Assembly (NCBI GenBank): GCA_027491075.1
Contig: JAIXWX010000025.1
Location: 345,913-409,912, forward strand
DNA: 64,000 nucleotides
Direction of reading: 5' to 3'
Origin: Flavobacteriales bacterium
GTDB taxonomy: Bacteria; Bacteroidota; Bacteroidia; Flavobacteriales_D; Sanyastnellaceae
The position numbers and the translations under genes are program-made. Below, piece by piece: positions 8,736 through 18,869 of this stretch (position 1 is its first letter; the number at the start of each line of letters is the position of its first letter). Below the pieces are notes generated by a model. It searched no databases. It saw only the letters and a list, made by a program, of their open reading frames with translations, and had not been told where the DNA came from.

Positions 8736-11700
8736 ATGAAGCCCTTGAACTTCTACACGACATCAAAGGTGTTTTTTACGCTGACCATTTCTTTGTGGTT
8801 TGCTGAAAACGCTTTCACTCAATGTACAGTCAATGCTGGAGCAGACATCACCGTTTGTGCCAACAGTCAAGTGACGCTGGGAGGTGCTCCAACCGCCTCC
8901 GGCGGAACAGGTCCATATACATATGACTGGACCAATCTTTCAGGAACACAAGATATAGCTAACCCGACAGTAACAGTGAGTTCTACCATAACTTACACCG
9001 TTGTCATCACGGACGCCAACGGTTGCAGTGCTTCTGATCAAATGGTCATCACGGTAACACCCCTTCCAGTTGCGAATGCTGGCAATGATTTAGATCCTTG
9101 CGTAAATACCTCGAACATCACCTTGGCTTCAGGTGGAACTTGGAGCGGAGCGCCGTCGAATATGTTGAACGGAAATATTTTTTCTCCAAATACAGTTGGA
9201 ACTTACAATCTCGTGTATAACGTTACTGCAAACGGATGTTCTAACACTGATAACTTACAAATCATGGTAAGACCGCGTCCGACGGTTTACGCGGGTTTGG
9301 ACGCTACTATATGTCCTGGCGGATGTCATCAATTGAATGCTACTGCTTCAAGTACGAATGGTCCAATAACACTCTACACTTGGAGTGGTGGTCCCTTAAA
9401 TAACTCGCTTTCTCAAAGCCCTATCGCCTGTCCAACAGGCGCTGGAGCCACGTATAGTGTTACCGTTGTCGACAGTGAAGGTTGCAACGCTCAAGATCAA
9501 GTTAGCGTATCATTTCAAGCTCCCGTTCCTGTCAATGCAGGTTCGGATATGACCGTTTGTAATAATCCTACACCAATAACGCTTTCAGGACAAACTCCTG
9601 CCGGTGGTACTTGGTCTGGTACTGGGGTTACGCCTAGCGGTCAGTTTACGTCACCTGGTTTGGGATCATATACATTGACCTACACTGTTTCTAGCGGAAT
9701 CGGTTGTACTTTTTCAGATACAAGGGTAATAACAGTAGTTGGATCACAAGTGATTGATGGTGGTGCGGATCGCACTGCTTGCGTGGGTACTGCTCCTTTT
9801 CAATTGATGCCCACTACAACTGGTGGTAGCTGGTCTGGATCAAGCTATGTTAGTCCTGCAGGAGTTTTCACTCCTTCCGTAATCGGCTCATACAATCTTA
9901 CCTACTCGGTAGATAATGGAACATGCATCAGTACCGACCAAGTTGTGGTCAATGTATTTAGTCTTCCCAATGTGAGTGCTGGTCCTGATAAAGTAATGTG
10001 CGCAGGAGCTTCAGTTTTACTCAACGGCTCAGCTAGCGGAGGGTTGAGTCCTTATACCATCAATTGGTCCAATACCTCCAGCTTATCTGCATCGAATAGC
10101 TTAACACCGACTGCCAATCCTGCTGCTACAACCACATACGTTCTTACAGTTACCGATAGCCGACAGTGCAGCGCATCTGACATGACGATTGTGACGGTTA
10201 GCTCGTTACCAGTTGTAAATGCTGGTCCAGACTTAACATTGTGCGATCAATCTCCAGCAACAATGCTAACTGGACAAGACCCCGCAGGTGGAACTTGGTC
10301 TGGCTCATGCGTTACAGCAAATGGACAATTTACTCCATGTGGAGTAGGAACCTATACTTTGGCTTACACCGTAACGAACGCTTCGGGTTGTGTTGCATCA
10401 GATACGAGAGTGGTAACAGTCACTTCCTCTCCAATTGCAAACGCTGGAGTGGATCAATCCATTTGTCGAAATGAAGGAACCATCGTGCTTGGTGCAAACT
10501 CCAATACCCCTGGAATATGGAGCGGAACCGGTATTACTGACCCGAATACAGGGTTGTTCAATCCTATCATGGCAGGCGCAGGTACACACACCATCACATT
10601 ATCAGTTGGAAGTGGTGTATGTCTCGTAACAGATCAGGTGTCTATTCAAGTGAAATCAGAACCGAACGTTACAGCAGGTCCAGATCAAATGGCATGTTAT
10701 TTAACTGGCCCCTTGGATTTGGTAGGAGCGTCTCCAGCCGGAGGTGAATGGGAAGGTCCAGGTATTGACGATGATGACGACGATTATTTTGATTCTTCAA
10801 TTGGAGTTGGCGCTTATGATGTTAGCTACAGATATACTGATCAAGTGTCAGCTTGTGCTGACACCGCTTATAAAAGTGTTGTAATTAATAGTGTTCCTGT
10901 TTCTTCATTTACAGCCCCGAGCACTGTTTGTTTGAATACTCCATTTGTGCCGGGCAATTCAAGCACGGGAGCTGCCACGTTTCAATGGAATTTCGGTAAT
11001 GGCGGCAACATAAATGGTACGGCACCTTCCAATACATACACTATTGAAAATAACTTTAATATTCGACTAGTTGCCATTAGTGTGGCCGGTTGTAGAGATA
11101 CGAGTTATCAAGCCATTTCTGCTATAGGAGCCCCAACAGTGCAAATTACCTCTGATGTCAACGAGGGTTGCGCACCTCTTGGAGTTCATTTTGCATCTGC
11201 AGTTACAGGTCAGGATCTTACATATTCATGGAACATGGACGACGGTACCACTTCGGCCAGCTCGAGCATGAGTTATCATGAGTTTGTAGAGAACAATACA
11301 GATAACATTTATGCACCACAATTGACTGTAAGCAACGCTTGTGGTTCTGCATCTTCAGGCTTACTAATTGAGGTTAATCCCAGACCAGAAGCGGCATTTG
11401 TGACGAACATTTTATCTACTTCGTGCACGCCTGTGACGGTTGAGTTCGATAATACATCCATGGGTGATTTTACTTCATGCTCATGGAATTTCGACAATGG
11501 AAATGCAGCAAATGTGGATGAACCAGGTTCAATGGTATTCACAACAGGAAACAGTCCTTCTGTTTTTGATGTCGAATTGACTGTGCAGAATGCGTGTGGA
11601 ACTGATACATTCATTCAGTCCATTACCGTAGAGCCAAATCATGTTCATGCCAACTTGAGTACAAACGTCCAACACGGTTGCACCCCACTTAACTTGAATG

Positions 11701-13391
11701 TCTCGAATGCTGGCAGCGGTGCCACCATGATTCAATACGAGTTCGAAGATGGAGTAGTAGCGATGGGATCCTCTGCTGGTCATACGTATTCTAATCCAGG
11801 AGTATACACTTTGTATCAGTATGCAACCGATGGTTGTGGTTTTGATACCGCTTTCGTTTCTATTGAAGTGTTTGAAACTCCTCAAGTTTCATTTATAACC
11901 AGTGCCGATGAAGTCTGTCAGAATGGTTCTGTTGAGTTTACTTCTACTTCTATTGGGGCAGAAAGTCTTTCATGGTCTTTAGGAGATGGCACTTCAGCTA
12001 CATCCATAAATGTAGATAAGTCCTATTACATTGCGGGGACCTACAATGTTCAGCTTGTTGGAACTTCGGGTATTTGTTCATCCACTGCAGAGTTGGCTTT
12101 GACAGTACATAGTAATCCTGTTGCCCAGTTTCAATTAGCAGAAATAACTTCCTGCGCACCTTTCGAAATTTGTCCAATAAACAGCAGTATTGGAGGTAAT
12201 TCGTTCGAATGGGAATTTGGAGACGGAAGCACTTCTTCGGATCAATTTGCTTGTCATGAGTTTCAGAACGACGGAGAGTTATCGGTTGAAAGAAACATCG
12301 TATTAACGGTTACAAATGTATTTGGATGTGCTGATTCAGTGCAAGATCATGTTTGGATATTGCCGATTCCACCAGCAACATTTGAACTTCCTATGGAAAC
12401 CTCTTGTGATTTTCCAGTACTATTGACTCCATTACTTATTGATAATACCTCTATGTCTTATCAATGGACTTTAAATGGCATAAACGCCAGTTCACAGCCA
12501 GTTCCAAGTTTTCAACTTGCCGCTCCCGGTGTTTTCGAGTTGGAAATGGAAGTGACGAATCAGTTTGGTTGCGTGAACACAGCACAAAGAAATTTTGAAA
12601 TTTTCCCAGAGGTAGTTGCATCATTTGATGCGGAGAATCCAACAGGTTGTTTATCGCACACGGTGGATTTTGAAAACACTAGTTCGAATGCTGTTTCTTA
12701 CCAATGGCACTATGGAGATGGGCAATCAAACAATGAATTCTCTCCTTCTCACCTATATGACACGCAAGGGGTATTCAATGTAAAACTCATTGCTACCAGT
12801 ATTCATGGCTGTCAAGATTCTATTGTGAAATATGGATTTGTAGAAACGTACGAGTTACCCGAGGCTAGCTTTACGATGTCTTCGCCCGAGGTATCGATAT
12901 TCAATCCAGAAGTTGAGTTTACCAATACTACCGAAGACGCAATGAGTTTTGAGTGGCGCCTAGGTGACGGTGTAATTACTGAGGAGGAAAACCCAGTTCA
13001 CGAATACAATAATCCTGGAAGATGGCCCGTGACCTTAATAGTGACCAATATGTTTGGTTGTAAAGACATGGTGGTACGAGAGGTAACAGTTACCAATGAT
13101 TTTCAAGTGTACATACCGAATTCTTTCACTCCGAATAACGATGGCAGAAATGACTTTTTCCAACCCGTGATGGAAGGATTGGAGTTTGTTACACGCTATG
13201 ACTTTAAAGTCTTTAACCGTTGGGGAGAGGTTGTATTTGCAACAGAAGATCCAAGCGATGCTTGGGAGGGCGACGCGAAAGGAGCCGATTTCTATTCTGA
13301 AAGTGATACCTACAAGTTTCGATTGGTAATCCAATTGGAGCAAAGTTCAGAGACCAAAGTATATGAAGGTTTGGTTACGATGATTAAATAA
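8736..13391 (+). CDS. Giant Ig-like/PKD repeat surface protein with type B T9SS sorting domain
   Basis: A 1551-residue secreted adhesin-like protein. The ATG at 8736 is preferred over the TTG just before it. The signal peptide is about 1-29 (ends FAENAFTQ). Residues about 30-710 are Ig-like repeats with recurring NAGPD..LC and GGTWSG motifs. About 720-1450 is a string of PKD domains (WNFGNG, WNFDNG, WEFGDG, WHYGDG, WRLGDG). About 1460-1551 is the gliding-motility-type CTD (YIPNSFTPNNDGRNDFF, FKVFNRWGEVVF). Such proteins are exported by T9SS and often serve adhesion or gliding. Six consecutive Asp codons (10767-10784, residues 678-683) interrupt one Ig-like repeat. No PorP/SprF gene is adjacent. 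A terminator follows at 13436-13476. Confidence 0.9.
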   Translation: MKPLNFYTTSKVFFTLTISLWFAENAFTQCTVNAGADITVCANSQVTLGGAPTASGGTGPYTYDWTNLSGTQDIANPTVTVSSTITYTVVITDANGCSASDQMVITVTPLPVANAGNDLDPCVNTSNITLASGGTWSGAPSNMLNGNIFSPNTVGTYNLVYNVTANGCSNTDNLQIMVRPRPTVYAGLDATICPGGCHQLNATASSTNGPITLYTWSGGPLNNSLSQSPIACPTGAGATYSVTVVDSEGCNAQDQVSVSFQAPVPVNAGSDMTVCNNPTPITLSGQTPAGGTWSGTGVTPSGQFTSPGLGSYTLTYTVSSGIGCTFSDTRVITVVGSQVIDGGADRTACVGTAPFQLMPTTTGGSWSGSSYVSPAGVFTPSVIGSYNLTYSVDNGTCISTDQVVVNVFSLPNVSAGPDKVMCAGASVLLNGSASGGLSPYTINWSNTSSLSASNSLTPTANPAATTTYVLTVTDSRQCSASDMTIVTVSSLPVVNAGPDLTLCDQSPATMLTGQDPAGGTWSGSCVTANGQFTPCGVGTYTLAYTVTNASGCVASDTRVVTVTSSPIANAGVDQSICRNEGTIVLGANSNTPGIWSGTGITDPNTGLFNPIMAGAGTHTITLSVGSGVCLVTDQVSIQVKSEPNVTAGPDQMACYLTGPLDLVGASPAGGEWEGPGIDDDDDDYFDSSIGVGAYDVSYRYTDQVSACADTAYKSVVINSVPVSSFTAPSTVCLNTPFVPGNSSTGAATFQWNFGNGGNINGTAPSNTYTIENNFNIRLVAISVAGCRDTSYQAISAIGAPTVQITSDVNEGCAPLGVHFASAVTGQDLTYSWNMDDGTTSASSSMSYHEFVENNTDNIYAPQLTVSNACGSASSGLLIEVNPRPEAAFVTNILSTSCTPVTVEFDNTSMGDFTSCSWNFDNGNAANVDEPGSMVFTTGNSPSVFDVELTVQNACGTDTFIQSITVEPNHVHANLSTNVQHGCTPLNLNVSNAGSGATMIQYEFEDGVVAMGSSAGHTYSNPGVYTLYQYATDGCGFDTAFVSIEVFETPQVSFITSADEVCQNGSVEFTSTSIGAESLSWSLGDGTSATSINVDKSYYIAGTYNVQLVGTSGICSSTAELALTVHSNPVAQFQLAEITSCAPFEICPINSSIGGNSFEWEFGDGSTSSDQFACHEFQNDGELSVERNIVLTVTNVFGCADSVQDHVWILPIPPATFELPMETSCDFPVLLTPLLIDNTSMSYQWTLNGINASSQPVPSFQLAAPGVFELEMEVTNQFGCVNTAQRNFEIFPEVVASFDAENPTGCLSHTVDFENTSSNAVSYQWHYGDGQSNNEFSPSHLYDTQGVFNVKLIATSIHGCQDSIVKYGFVETYELPEASFTMSSPEVSIFNPEVEFTNTTEDAMSFEWRLGDGVITEEENPVHEYNNPGRWPVTLIVTNMFGCKDMVVREVTVTNDFQVYIPNSFTPNNDGRNDFFQPVMEGLEFVTRYDFKVFNRWGEVVFATEDPSDAWEGDAKGADFYSESDTYKFRLVIQLEQSSETKVYEGLVTMIK

Positions 13392-13427
13392 GCTCAGTTT
13401 TCGCGCCTGAGTTCCAATATAAAAGAC

Positions 13428-13435
13428 TACTTTTG
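13428..13435 (+). promoter_or_regulatory. -7 element (TACTTTTG) of typA
   Basis: Exact TAnnTTTG match, 44 nt upstream of the typA ATG. No clear TTG at -33. The predicted transcription start falls inside the left arm of the following hairpin. Confidence 0.5.
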
Positions 13436-13476
13436 CACTCGTTTTTCGAAACTCATCGGAAAACGAGTGTTTTTTT
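13436..13476 (+). terminator. Intrinsic terminator between the PKD protein and typA
   Basis: Perfect 10-bp arms CACTCGTTTT (13436-13445) and AAAACGAGTG (13460-13469) with a 14-nt loop, followed by seven T. It ends 3 nt before the typA ATG and most probably terminates read-through from the upstream gene. Confidence 0.75.
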
Positions 13477-13479
13477 ATA

Positions 13480-15294
13480 ATGGAAAAAATCAGAAATATT
13501 GCGATCATCGCACACGTTGACCACGGTAAGACTACCCTGGTAGACAAAATGCTCCACACGGCGAAGCTATTCAAGGAGCACGAGGAAACAGGAGATCTTA
13601 TTCTTGACAACAACGATCTGGAAAGAGAGCGCGGAATTACCATTCTTGCGAAGAACGTTTCTATCAATTACAAAGGATACAAGATCAACATCATCGATAC
13701 ACCAGGTCACAGTGACTTTGGTGGAGAAGTAGAGCGGGTTCTCAATATGGCAGAAGGAGCACTCTTGCTAGTGGATGCTTTTGAGGGACCAATGCCGCAA
13801 ACACGTTTTGTTTTGCAGAAAGCAATTCAAATGGGACTTAAGCCTATTGTTGTTATCAATAAGGTTGATAAAGAGAACTGCACGCCTGATGAAGTACATG
13901 AGGCAGTATTCGATCTGATGTTCTCTCTTGGAGCTACAGAAGATCAATTGGATTTCCCAACGGTGTATGGCGCAGCTAAGCTTGGATGGATGAGCAATGA
14001 CTGGAGAGTAAAAACGGACACCATTGAGCCACTTTTGGATATGGTAATTGAGCATATTCCAGCACCTATTTCAAGGGAGGGAATTCCTCAGATGCTCGTT
14101 ACTTCTTTGGACTACAGCCCGTACACGGGTCGTATGGCTATTGGTAAGTTACATCGTGGGGAGCTTCGTCCAAATCAACCGGTTTCGCTTGTGAAAAGAG
14201 ACGGAAGCTTAATGAAGGGTAGAATCAAGGAATTGTACGTATTTGAAGGTCTTGGAAAAAGAAAAGTAGAGACTGTTAAATCAGGAGATATCTGTGCAAT
14301 CAATGGAATGGAGGAATTTGAAATTGGAGATACGTTCTCTGATTTTGAGAATCCTGAAGCACTTCCATCCATCGCCGTGGATGAACCAACGATGAGCATG
14401 TTGTTTACCATCAACGACTCTCCATTCTTTGGACGTGAAGGGAAGTTTGTTACCAGTAGGCATATCAAAGATCGCTTGGAGAAAGAGTTGGAGAAGAATC
14501 TTGCTTTGCGACTACAAGAAACAGATAAGGCTGATCGATTCATGGTTTTTGGTAGAGGCGTGCTGCATTTGAGCGTGCTTATTGAAACCATGCGCAGAGA
14601 AGGATACGAGTTACAAATTGGGCAGCCCCGTGTTTTGATAAAGTACATCGATGGTCAAAAGCATGAGCCGGTTGAAGAATTGACCGTGGATTTGCCATCG
14701 GATATGACGGGCGTAGCCATTGAGGCGGTTACAAGAAGAAAGGGTGAAATGAAAAACATGGAACCCAAAGGAGATCGTACCGTGCTGGAGTTTGAGATTC
14801 CTTCTCGAGGCATCATTGGTCTTCGAAACTATATGTTGACTGCCACGCAAGGCGAGGCGATCATGTCGCACCGCTTTAAGGAATATCAGCCAATGAGAGG
14901 AGAAATCCCTGGAAGAAATAACGGTTCTTTGATCAGCATGGAAAACGGTGTAGCTGTAGCTTATTCCATAAGCAATCTTCAAGATAGAGGAAGATTTTTT
15001 GTTGAGGCGAATGAAGAGGTATACGAAGGGCAGGTAATAGGTGAACACACAAGAGACAATGATCTTGTTGTAAATGTTACAAAAACAAAACAGTTGACCA
15101 ATATGCGTGCGAGCGGTTCTGACGAGAAAACGAGAATGGCTCCGCCAATCAAATTTTCTTTAGAAGAAGCTCTCGAATACATTCAAGCCGATGAGTATGT
15201 GGAAGTAACTCCAAAGAGTATTCGTTTGAGAAAGATTTACCGCAACGAGAACGATAGAAAGCGTTTTGCCAAGGAATTTACACAAGCGGATTAA
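13480..15294 (+). CDS. typA: Ribosome-associated translational GTPase TypA/BipA
   Basis: A 604-residue EF-G-like GTPase, the normal length for TypA/BipA. The G1 motif is AHVDHGKTT, switch regions include [13 protein letters not shown]3 is [12 protein letters not shown], and G4 is VINKVDK. Domain II, EF-G-like domains III and V and the TypA-specific C-terminal domain follow; [18 protein letters not shown] is diagnostic. It binds 70S ribosomes and supports large-subunit assembly and stress or cold adaptation. It is monocistronic, with its own -7 element upstream and a terminator downstream. The ATG at 13480 gives the canonical [19 protein letters not shown] start. Confidence 0.97.
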   Translation: MEKIRNIAIIAHVDHGKTTLVDKMLHTAKLFKEHEETGDLILDNNDLERERGITILAKNVSINYKGYKINIIDTPGHSDFGGEVERVLNMAEGALLLVDAFEGPMPQTRFVLQKAIQMGLKPIVVINKVDKENCTPDEVHEAVFDLMFSLGATEDQLDFPTVYGAAKLGWMSNDWRVKTDTIEPLLDMVIEHIPAPISREGIPQMLVTSLDYSPYTGRMAIGKLHRGELRPNQPVSLVKRDGSLMKGRIKELYVFEGLGKRKVETVKSGDICAINGMEEFEIGDTFSDFENPEALPSIAVDEPTMSMLFTINDSPFFGREGKFVTSRHIKDRLEKELEKNLALRLQETDKADRFMVFGRGVLHLSVLIETMRREGYELQIGQPRVLIKYIDGQKHEPVEELTVDLPSDMTGVAIEAVTRRKGEMKNMEPKGDRTVLEFEIPSRGIIGLRNYMLTATQGEAIMSHRFKEYQPMRGEIPGRNNGSLISMENGVAVAYSISNLQDRGRFFVEANEEVYEGQVIGEHTRDNDLVVNVTKTKQLTNMRASGSDEKTRMAPPIKFSLEEALEYIQADEYVEVTPKSIRLRKIYRNENDRKRFAKEFTQAD

Positions 15295-15323
15295 TAACTC
15301 TTACGAAAGGGAAAGATGGATAG

Positions 15324-15365
15324 GGGCGGCGTCAATATATTTGATGCCGCCCTTAACGTTTTGTT
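15324..15365 (+). terminator. Intrinsic terminator of typA
   Basis: Stem GGGCGGCGTCAA (15324-15335) pairs with TTGATGCCGCCC (15341-15352), one G-T wobble and a 5-nt loop, followed by a T-rich tract. Confidence 0.8.
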
Positions 15366-15370
15366 TTGGC

Positions 15371-15398
15371 TTGATCTCTGAAGTGTGATTTACCTTTG
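15371..15398 (+). promoter_or_regulatory. Promoter of the S41 peptidase operon
   Basis: TTG at 15371-15373, a 17-nt spacer and TACCTTTG at 15391-15398, an exact TAnnTTTG. It begins just after the typA terminator and lies 26 nt upstream of the ATG at 15425. Confidence 0.65.
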
Positions 15399-15424
15399 AA
15401 ACATCTGTTAATTTAAATTATAGT

Positions 15425-17068
15425 ATGAAGAGAATTTTTTTGTTGTTGACATTTGCACTCATCTCTCCTTATATTTTTTCTCAAATAAAGCGGCCAGAAG
15501 CCACTACAGATAAGTTCGCAATGTTGCTGAACTATGTCGAAAACCTCTACGTTGATAGCGTCAATTCTGCGGAATTGACTGAGAAGGCAATCGTTGCTTT
15601 ATTGGAACAATTGGACCCTCATTCTTCGTATTTCACTGCGGAGGAAATGCAAGAAAGCAATGAGCCTTTGCAAGGGAGTTTTAGCGGCATAGGCATCACG
15701 TTTAACATCCTTAAGGACACCATCTATGTTTTAGAACCTATTAGTGGTGGCCCTTCGGAAAAACTCGGAATTCGCGCAGGTGATAAGATTATTGAGGTAA
15801 ATGGTGAAACAGTAGCCGGCATAGGCATAAAAAATACCGGTGTGGCCTCTCGGCTGAAAGGTCCTAAAGGCACCAAGGTGAAAGTAGGCATTCAGAGAAA
15901 AGGTGTTCAGGGGCTAATTCCATATGAAATCACTAGAGACAATATTCCAATTTACTCTGTGGATGCTGCCTATATGGTTTCACCCGGGGTTGGGTACATC
16001 AAGATTGCCCGCTTCGCCAAGACCACTATGGAGGAACTGAAGAAGGCGCTCGTGGATTTAAAAGCCAAAGGAATGGAGAGCCTAGTTTTAGATCTTCAAG
16101 GCAATGGAGGCGGCTACCTGAATACAGCAGTAGAAATGGCAGATGAGTTTCTATCGGGGGATAAATTGTTGGTTTATACCGAAGGCAAGGCGTTCCAAAG
16201 AAAGGATGATCGTGCGAATCCTAAGGTGGAAGGACTCTTTGAGAAAGGAAAATTAGTTATTCTCATCGATGAGTCAACTGCTTCTGCAAGCGAGATTGTA
16301 AGCGGAGCCGTACAAGATTGGGACAGAGGACTCATCATCGGCCGCCGTTCTTTTGGAAAAGGACTTGTACAGCGCCAGATGAATTTTACAGATGGTAGTA
16401 GTATTAGATTAACTGTTCAAAGATATTATACCCCTTCTGGGCGATGCATTCAGAAACCCTACGATGATGGTCTTGAGGTATATTTAAAGGATAAAGAGGA
16501 GCGTTATAAAAAAGGAGAGTACTTTTCACTGGATAGCTTAAATCTTCCAGATTCATTGAAGTACTTTACAAACATTAAAAAACGTCCGGTATTTGGGGGT
16601 GGGGGAATTCTTCCTGACATCTTTGTTCCTCTCGATACTACTGAGAACAGCGATTACTTTAGTGATTTAATTAGAACAGGAGTGAACAATGAGTGGGCGT
16701 TGACCTTTTCAGATAAAAATAGAGACCAATTGTTGGCGCAATATCCAGAGGTTGATAAATTTGTGGCAGAATGGAACATCCCTGAAAGTGCTATAAAAGA
16801 ACTTCAGGAGATGGCGGAGAAAGAGAAGGTAACTTTCAATGCAGAACAATGGAAAATCTCAGAGCACGCCATTCTCATTAGATCTAAAGCCTTGATTGCA
16901 AGAAATTTATATAACAATGAGGCCTTTTATAAGGTGATAAATAACCTTAATCCCTCGTTAAAAAAGGCCTTGGATGTCATAAATGATGGCACCTTTGAAA
17001 GCATGAATTTAGCCCATGACGAAATGGGAGTGAAAAAGAATAATAATAAATCTAAAACCAAAAAATAG
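15425..17068 (+). CDS. S41 family C-terminal processing peptidase (CtpA/Prc-like)
   Basis: A 547-residue exported serine protease. After a signal peptide (about 1-20) comes a PDZ domain (about 80-165; GIGITF, GIRAGDKIIEVNGE), then the S41 catalytic core. The Ser/Lys dyad is visible as S287 in DESTASASEIVSG and K312 in RRSFGKGLVQ. The 25-residue spacing matches the E. coli Tsp dyad as I recall it. These enzymes clip C-termini of envelope proteins in the periplasm. A helical C-terminal extension of about 150 residues is lysine-rich at its end. The DUF1573 gene starts 7 bp after the stop, so the two form an operon. Confidence 0.93.
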   Translation: MKRIFLLLTFALISPYIFSQIKRPEATTDKFAMLLNYVENLYVDSVNSAELTEKAIVALLEQLDPHSSYFTAEEMQESNEPLQGSFSGIGITFNILKDTIYVLEPISGGPSEKLGIRAGDKIIEVNGETVAGIGIKNTGVASRLKGPKGTKVKVGIQRKGVQGLIPYEITRDNIPIYSVDAAYMVSPGVGYIKIARFAKTTMEELKKALVDLKAKGMESLVLDLQGNGGGYLNTAVEMADEFLSGDKLLVYTEGKAFQRKDDRANPKVEGLFEKGKLVILIDESTASASEIVSGAVQDWDRGLIIGRRSFGKGLVQRQMNFTDGSSIRLTVQRYYTPSGRCIQKPYDDGLEVYLKDKEERYKKGEYFSLDSLNLPDSLKYFTNIKKRPVFGGGGILPDIFVPLDTTENSDYFSDLIRTGVNNEWALTFSDKNRDQLLAQYPEVDKFVAEWNIPESAIKELQEMAEKEKVTFNAEQWKISEHAILIRSKALIARNLYNNEAFYKVINNLNPSLKKALDVINDGTFESMNLAHDEMGVKKNNNKSKTKK

Positions 17069-17075
17069 AAGAAGC

Positions 17076-17612
17076 ATGACAAACGGAGTTAAAATCGGAT
17101 TACTCGTGGTAATTGCAGGTGTATTAGGTTTGATTGCCTTTAAAATGACCAGCGAAAGCTCAGACGAAATTTCTACTCGTCAAGTGGAAAGCCCAACAGC
17201 GACAATGGCTCAACAGAAAGGCGCAAATCCTACGGAGGCAGGTCAAGGGGAAGCATCAAAAGCTAGAGCGAAGACGAGCATCCAATTTGAAAAGATGGAG
17301 CACGATTATGGCACAATTAAGCAAGGAGAATCGCCTGAAACAATTTTCAAGTTTACCAATACAGGAAACGAGCCTTTGATTATTGAAACAGCAAAAGGTT
17401 CTTGCGGATGTACCGTTCCTGAATGGCCAAAAGATCCCATTGCACCAGGTGGAAAAGGGGAAATCAAAGTTCAGTTTAACTCTGCTGGAAAAAGCGGCGA
17501 CCAGTCTAAGAGTGTTACTCTCACAGCGAATACTGATCCTTTGAATACTGTGTTGACTATCAAAGCAAAAGTAGATGTTCCTGCTGATGCTGAGAAAGGA
17601 AGCAAAAAGTAA
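17076..17612 (+). CDS. DUF1573 domain protein
   Basis: A 178-residue protein with one N-terminal membrane segment (about 6-24), a Ser/Ala/Glu-rich linker, and a DUF1573 domain (about 68-170). The domain is recognised by EHDYGTIKQGE, FKFTNTGNEPLII, GSCGCTVPEWP and IAPGGKGEIKVQF. DUF1573 is an Ig-like/ASPM-SPD-2-like beta-sandwich common in Bacteroidota envelope proteins; its function is unknown. It lies 7 bp behind the S41 peptidase and in front of a strong terminator, so it is the last gene of that operon. It may be a substrate or partner of the protease, but that is only context. Confidence 0.85.
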   Translation: MTNGVKIGLLVVIAGVLGLIAFKMTSESSDEISTRQVESPTATMAQQKGANPTEAGQGEASKARAKTSIQFEKMEHDYGTIKQGESPETIFKFTNTGNEPLIIETAKGSCGCTVPEWPKDPIAPGGKGEIKVQFNSAGKSGDQSKSVTLTANTDPLNTVLTIKAKVDVPADAEKGSKK

Positions 17613-17630
17613 AAGACCAATATGATAGAA

Positions 17631-17662
17631 AGCCGTCTCACCATGGGTGAGACGGCTTTTTT
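17631..17662 (+). terminator. Intrinsic terminator of the S41/DUF1573 operon
   Basis: Perfect 12-bp stem AGCCGTCTCACC / GGTGAGACGGCT with a 3-nt loop, followed by a T-rich tail. Confidence 0.9.
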
Positions 17663-17680
17663 GTTTTATACATTTACCCC

Positions 17681-18829
17681 ATGCAAGATCAGTACATCCT
17701 TCTTACCGGTGGCAAAAACAATGCAGGTGATTTTTTGATAAAGTACAAGGCGAAAAGATTGTTTCATCTTCATCGACCCGATAGAAAAATCCTGGATTGG
17801 GATGGTTGGAAACCCTTGACCGATGAGCAAGTGGAGGTCGTCAATAACAGTAGAGCACTCATTCTAACGGGCGGACCATCGATGCAAAGCAATATGTATC
17901 CCGGTGTGTATCCATTGGTTCAGGATCTAGATAGAATTAAAGTGCCCATCCTAACCATGGGAGTGGGGTATAAAGAAGAATCTGGTCTGTGGCAAAACAC
18001 AGGAGCATATGTTTTTTCTGAAGGATCAAATGCGTTGCTTCGAAAAATCAACTCCTCGGGACTAGCCAGTAGTGTCCGAGACTATCACACTTTGAATGTC
18101 TTACTCAGCAAGAAATTGACTTCGTTTACCATGACGGGTTGTCCCGCACTATATGAGCCCGATCAAATAGGAACTTCCATTCATAAGCCAGATTCTTATC
18201 AGACGATTGCTTTTTCTCTAGGGGTATCTTATTTAAAAAGCAAAGGAATGTTTTATCAAATGAAATCGTTGTTAGAACTACTAAGAAAGCGCTATACCTC
18301 TTCGAAACTTACCGTTTATTTTCATCATAAAATTAGTCCTGATCAGCCACTTCAAAATGAATGGATCAACTGGCTCAATGAGCGAAACATTCCATTTGAA
18401 GATATATCAGGCTCGGAAGAAAGAATGGTGGAGGTGTACGGCTCCTGTGATATTCATGTGGGATACAGAGTCCATGCACATGTTCATGCGAGCAGCATGG
18501 GGCGGCCGAGTATTCTTATCAATGAAGATAGCCGAGGCAAAGGTTTTTACACTGTAATGGGAGGAATGATATTGGATGGATATTTAGTGTTGCCACGTTT
18601 CAATCGGCCTGATGCGTCATTGATGTATAAATCTATGGGCGCAGTGAAGAAATTGTATAGTTTATTGAATATAGAATCGGGATTGGAGTCTTATTCAGGT
18701 ATTCCAGAAGATGTTTTGCAACAAATGGAATACGAGCGTGCCAACGATTTTCCTCGAACACGTATGGTACGCTCCAACATAGATGTACACTATGAGGAGA
18801 TGAAGCGCTTTCTTAAATCACTTCCATAA
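17681..18829 (+). CDS. Polysaccharide pyruvyl transferase family protein
   Basis: A 382-residue soluble protein beginning ILLTGGKNNAGDFLIKYKA and containing ALILTGGPSMQSNMYPGVYP and the late motif VGYRVHAHVHASSMGRPSIL. These fit the CsaB/WcaK polysaccharide pyruvyl transferase fold (PF04230), which adds ketal pyruvate from phosphoenolpyruvate to envelope or exopolysaccharide sugars. No glycosyltransferases or wzx/wzy genes lie nearby, so the acceptor is unknown. It starts 19 bp after a terminator, with a weak -7-like TACATTTA at 17669-17676 immediately before the ATG, suggesting a very short leader. Confidence 0.78.
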   Translation: MQDQYILLTGGKNNAGDFLIKYKAKRLFHLHRPDRKILDWDGWKPLTDEQVEVVNNSRALILTGGPSMQSNMYPGVYPLVQDLDRIKVPILTMGVGYKEESGLWQNTGAYVFSEGSNALLRKINSSGLASSVRDYHTLNVLLSKKLTSFTMTGCPALYEPDQIGTSIHKPDSYQTIAFSLGVSYLKSKGMFYQMKSLLELLRKRYTSSKLTVYFHHKISPDQPLQNEWINWLNERNIPFEDISGSEERMVEVYGSCDIHVGYRVHAHVHASSMGRPSILINEDSRGKGFYTVMGGMILDGYLVLPRFNRPDASLMYKSMGAVKKLYSLLNIESGLESYSGIPEDVLQQMEYERANDFPRTRMVRSNIDVHYEEMKRFLKSLP

Positions 18830-18838
18830 AGGAATCAT

Positions 18839-18846
18839 TATATTTG
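18839..18846 (+). promoter_or_regulatory. -7 element (TATATTTG) of the DUF5723 gene
   Basis: Exact TAnnTTTG match, 23 nt upstream of the ATG at 18870. No clear -33 TTG at standard spacing. Confidence 0.5.
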
Positions 18847-18869
18847 GTCTACCAAACCAAATACTTCTT

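Noticed and set aside
14175..15048. Minus-strand open frames of 145-157 codons inside typA
   Set aside because: They are shadows of the highly conserved typA coding sequence.
17681..18829. Start of a capsule or exopolysaccharide cluster
   Set aside because: The pyruvyl transferase-like gene stands alone with no glycosyltransferase, flippase or polymerase gene nearby.
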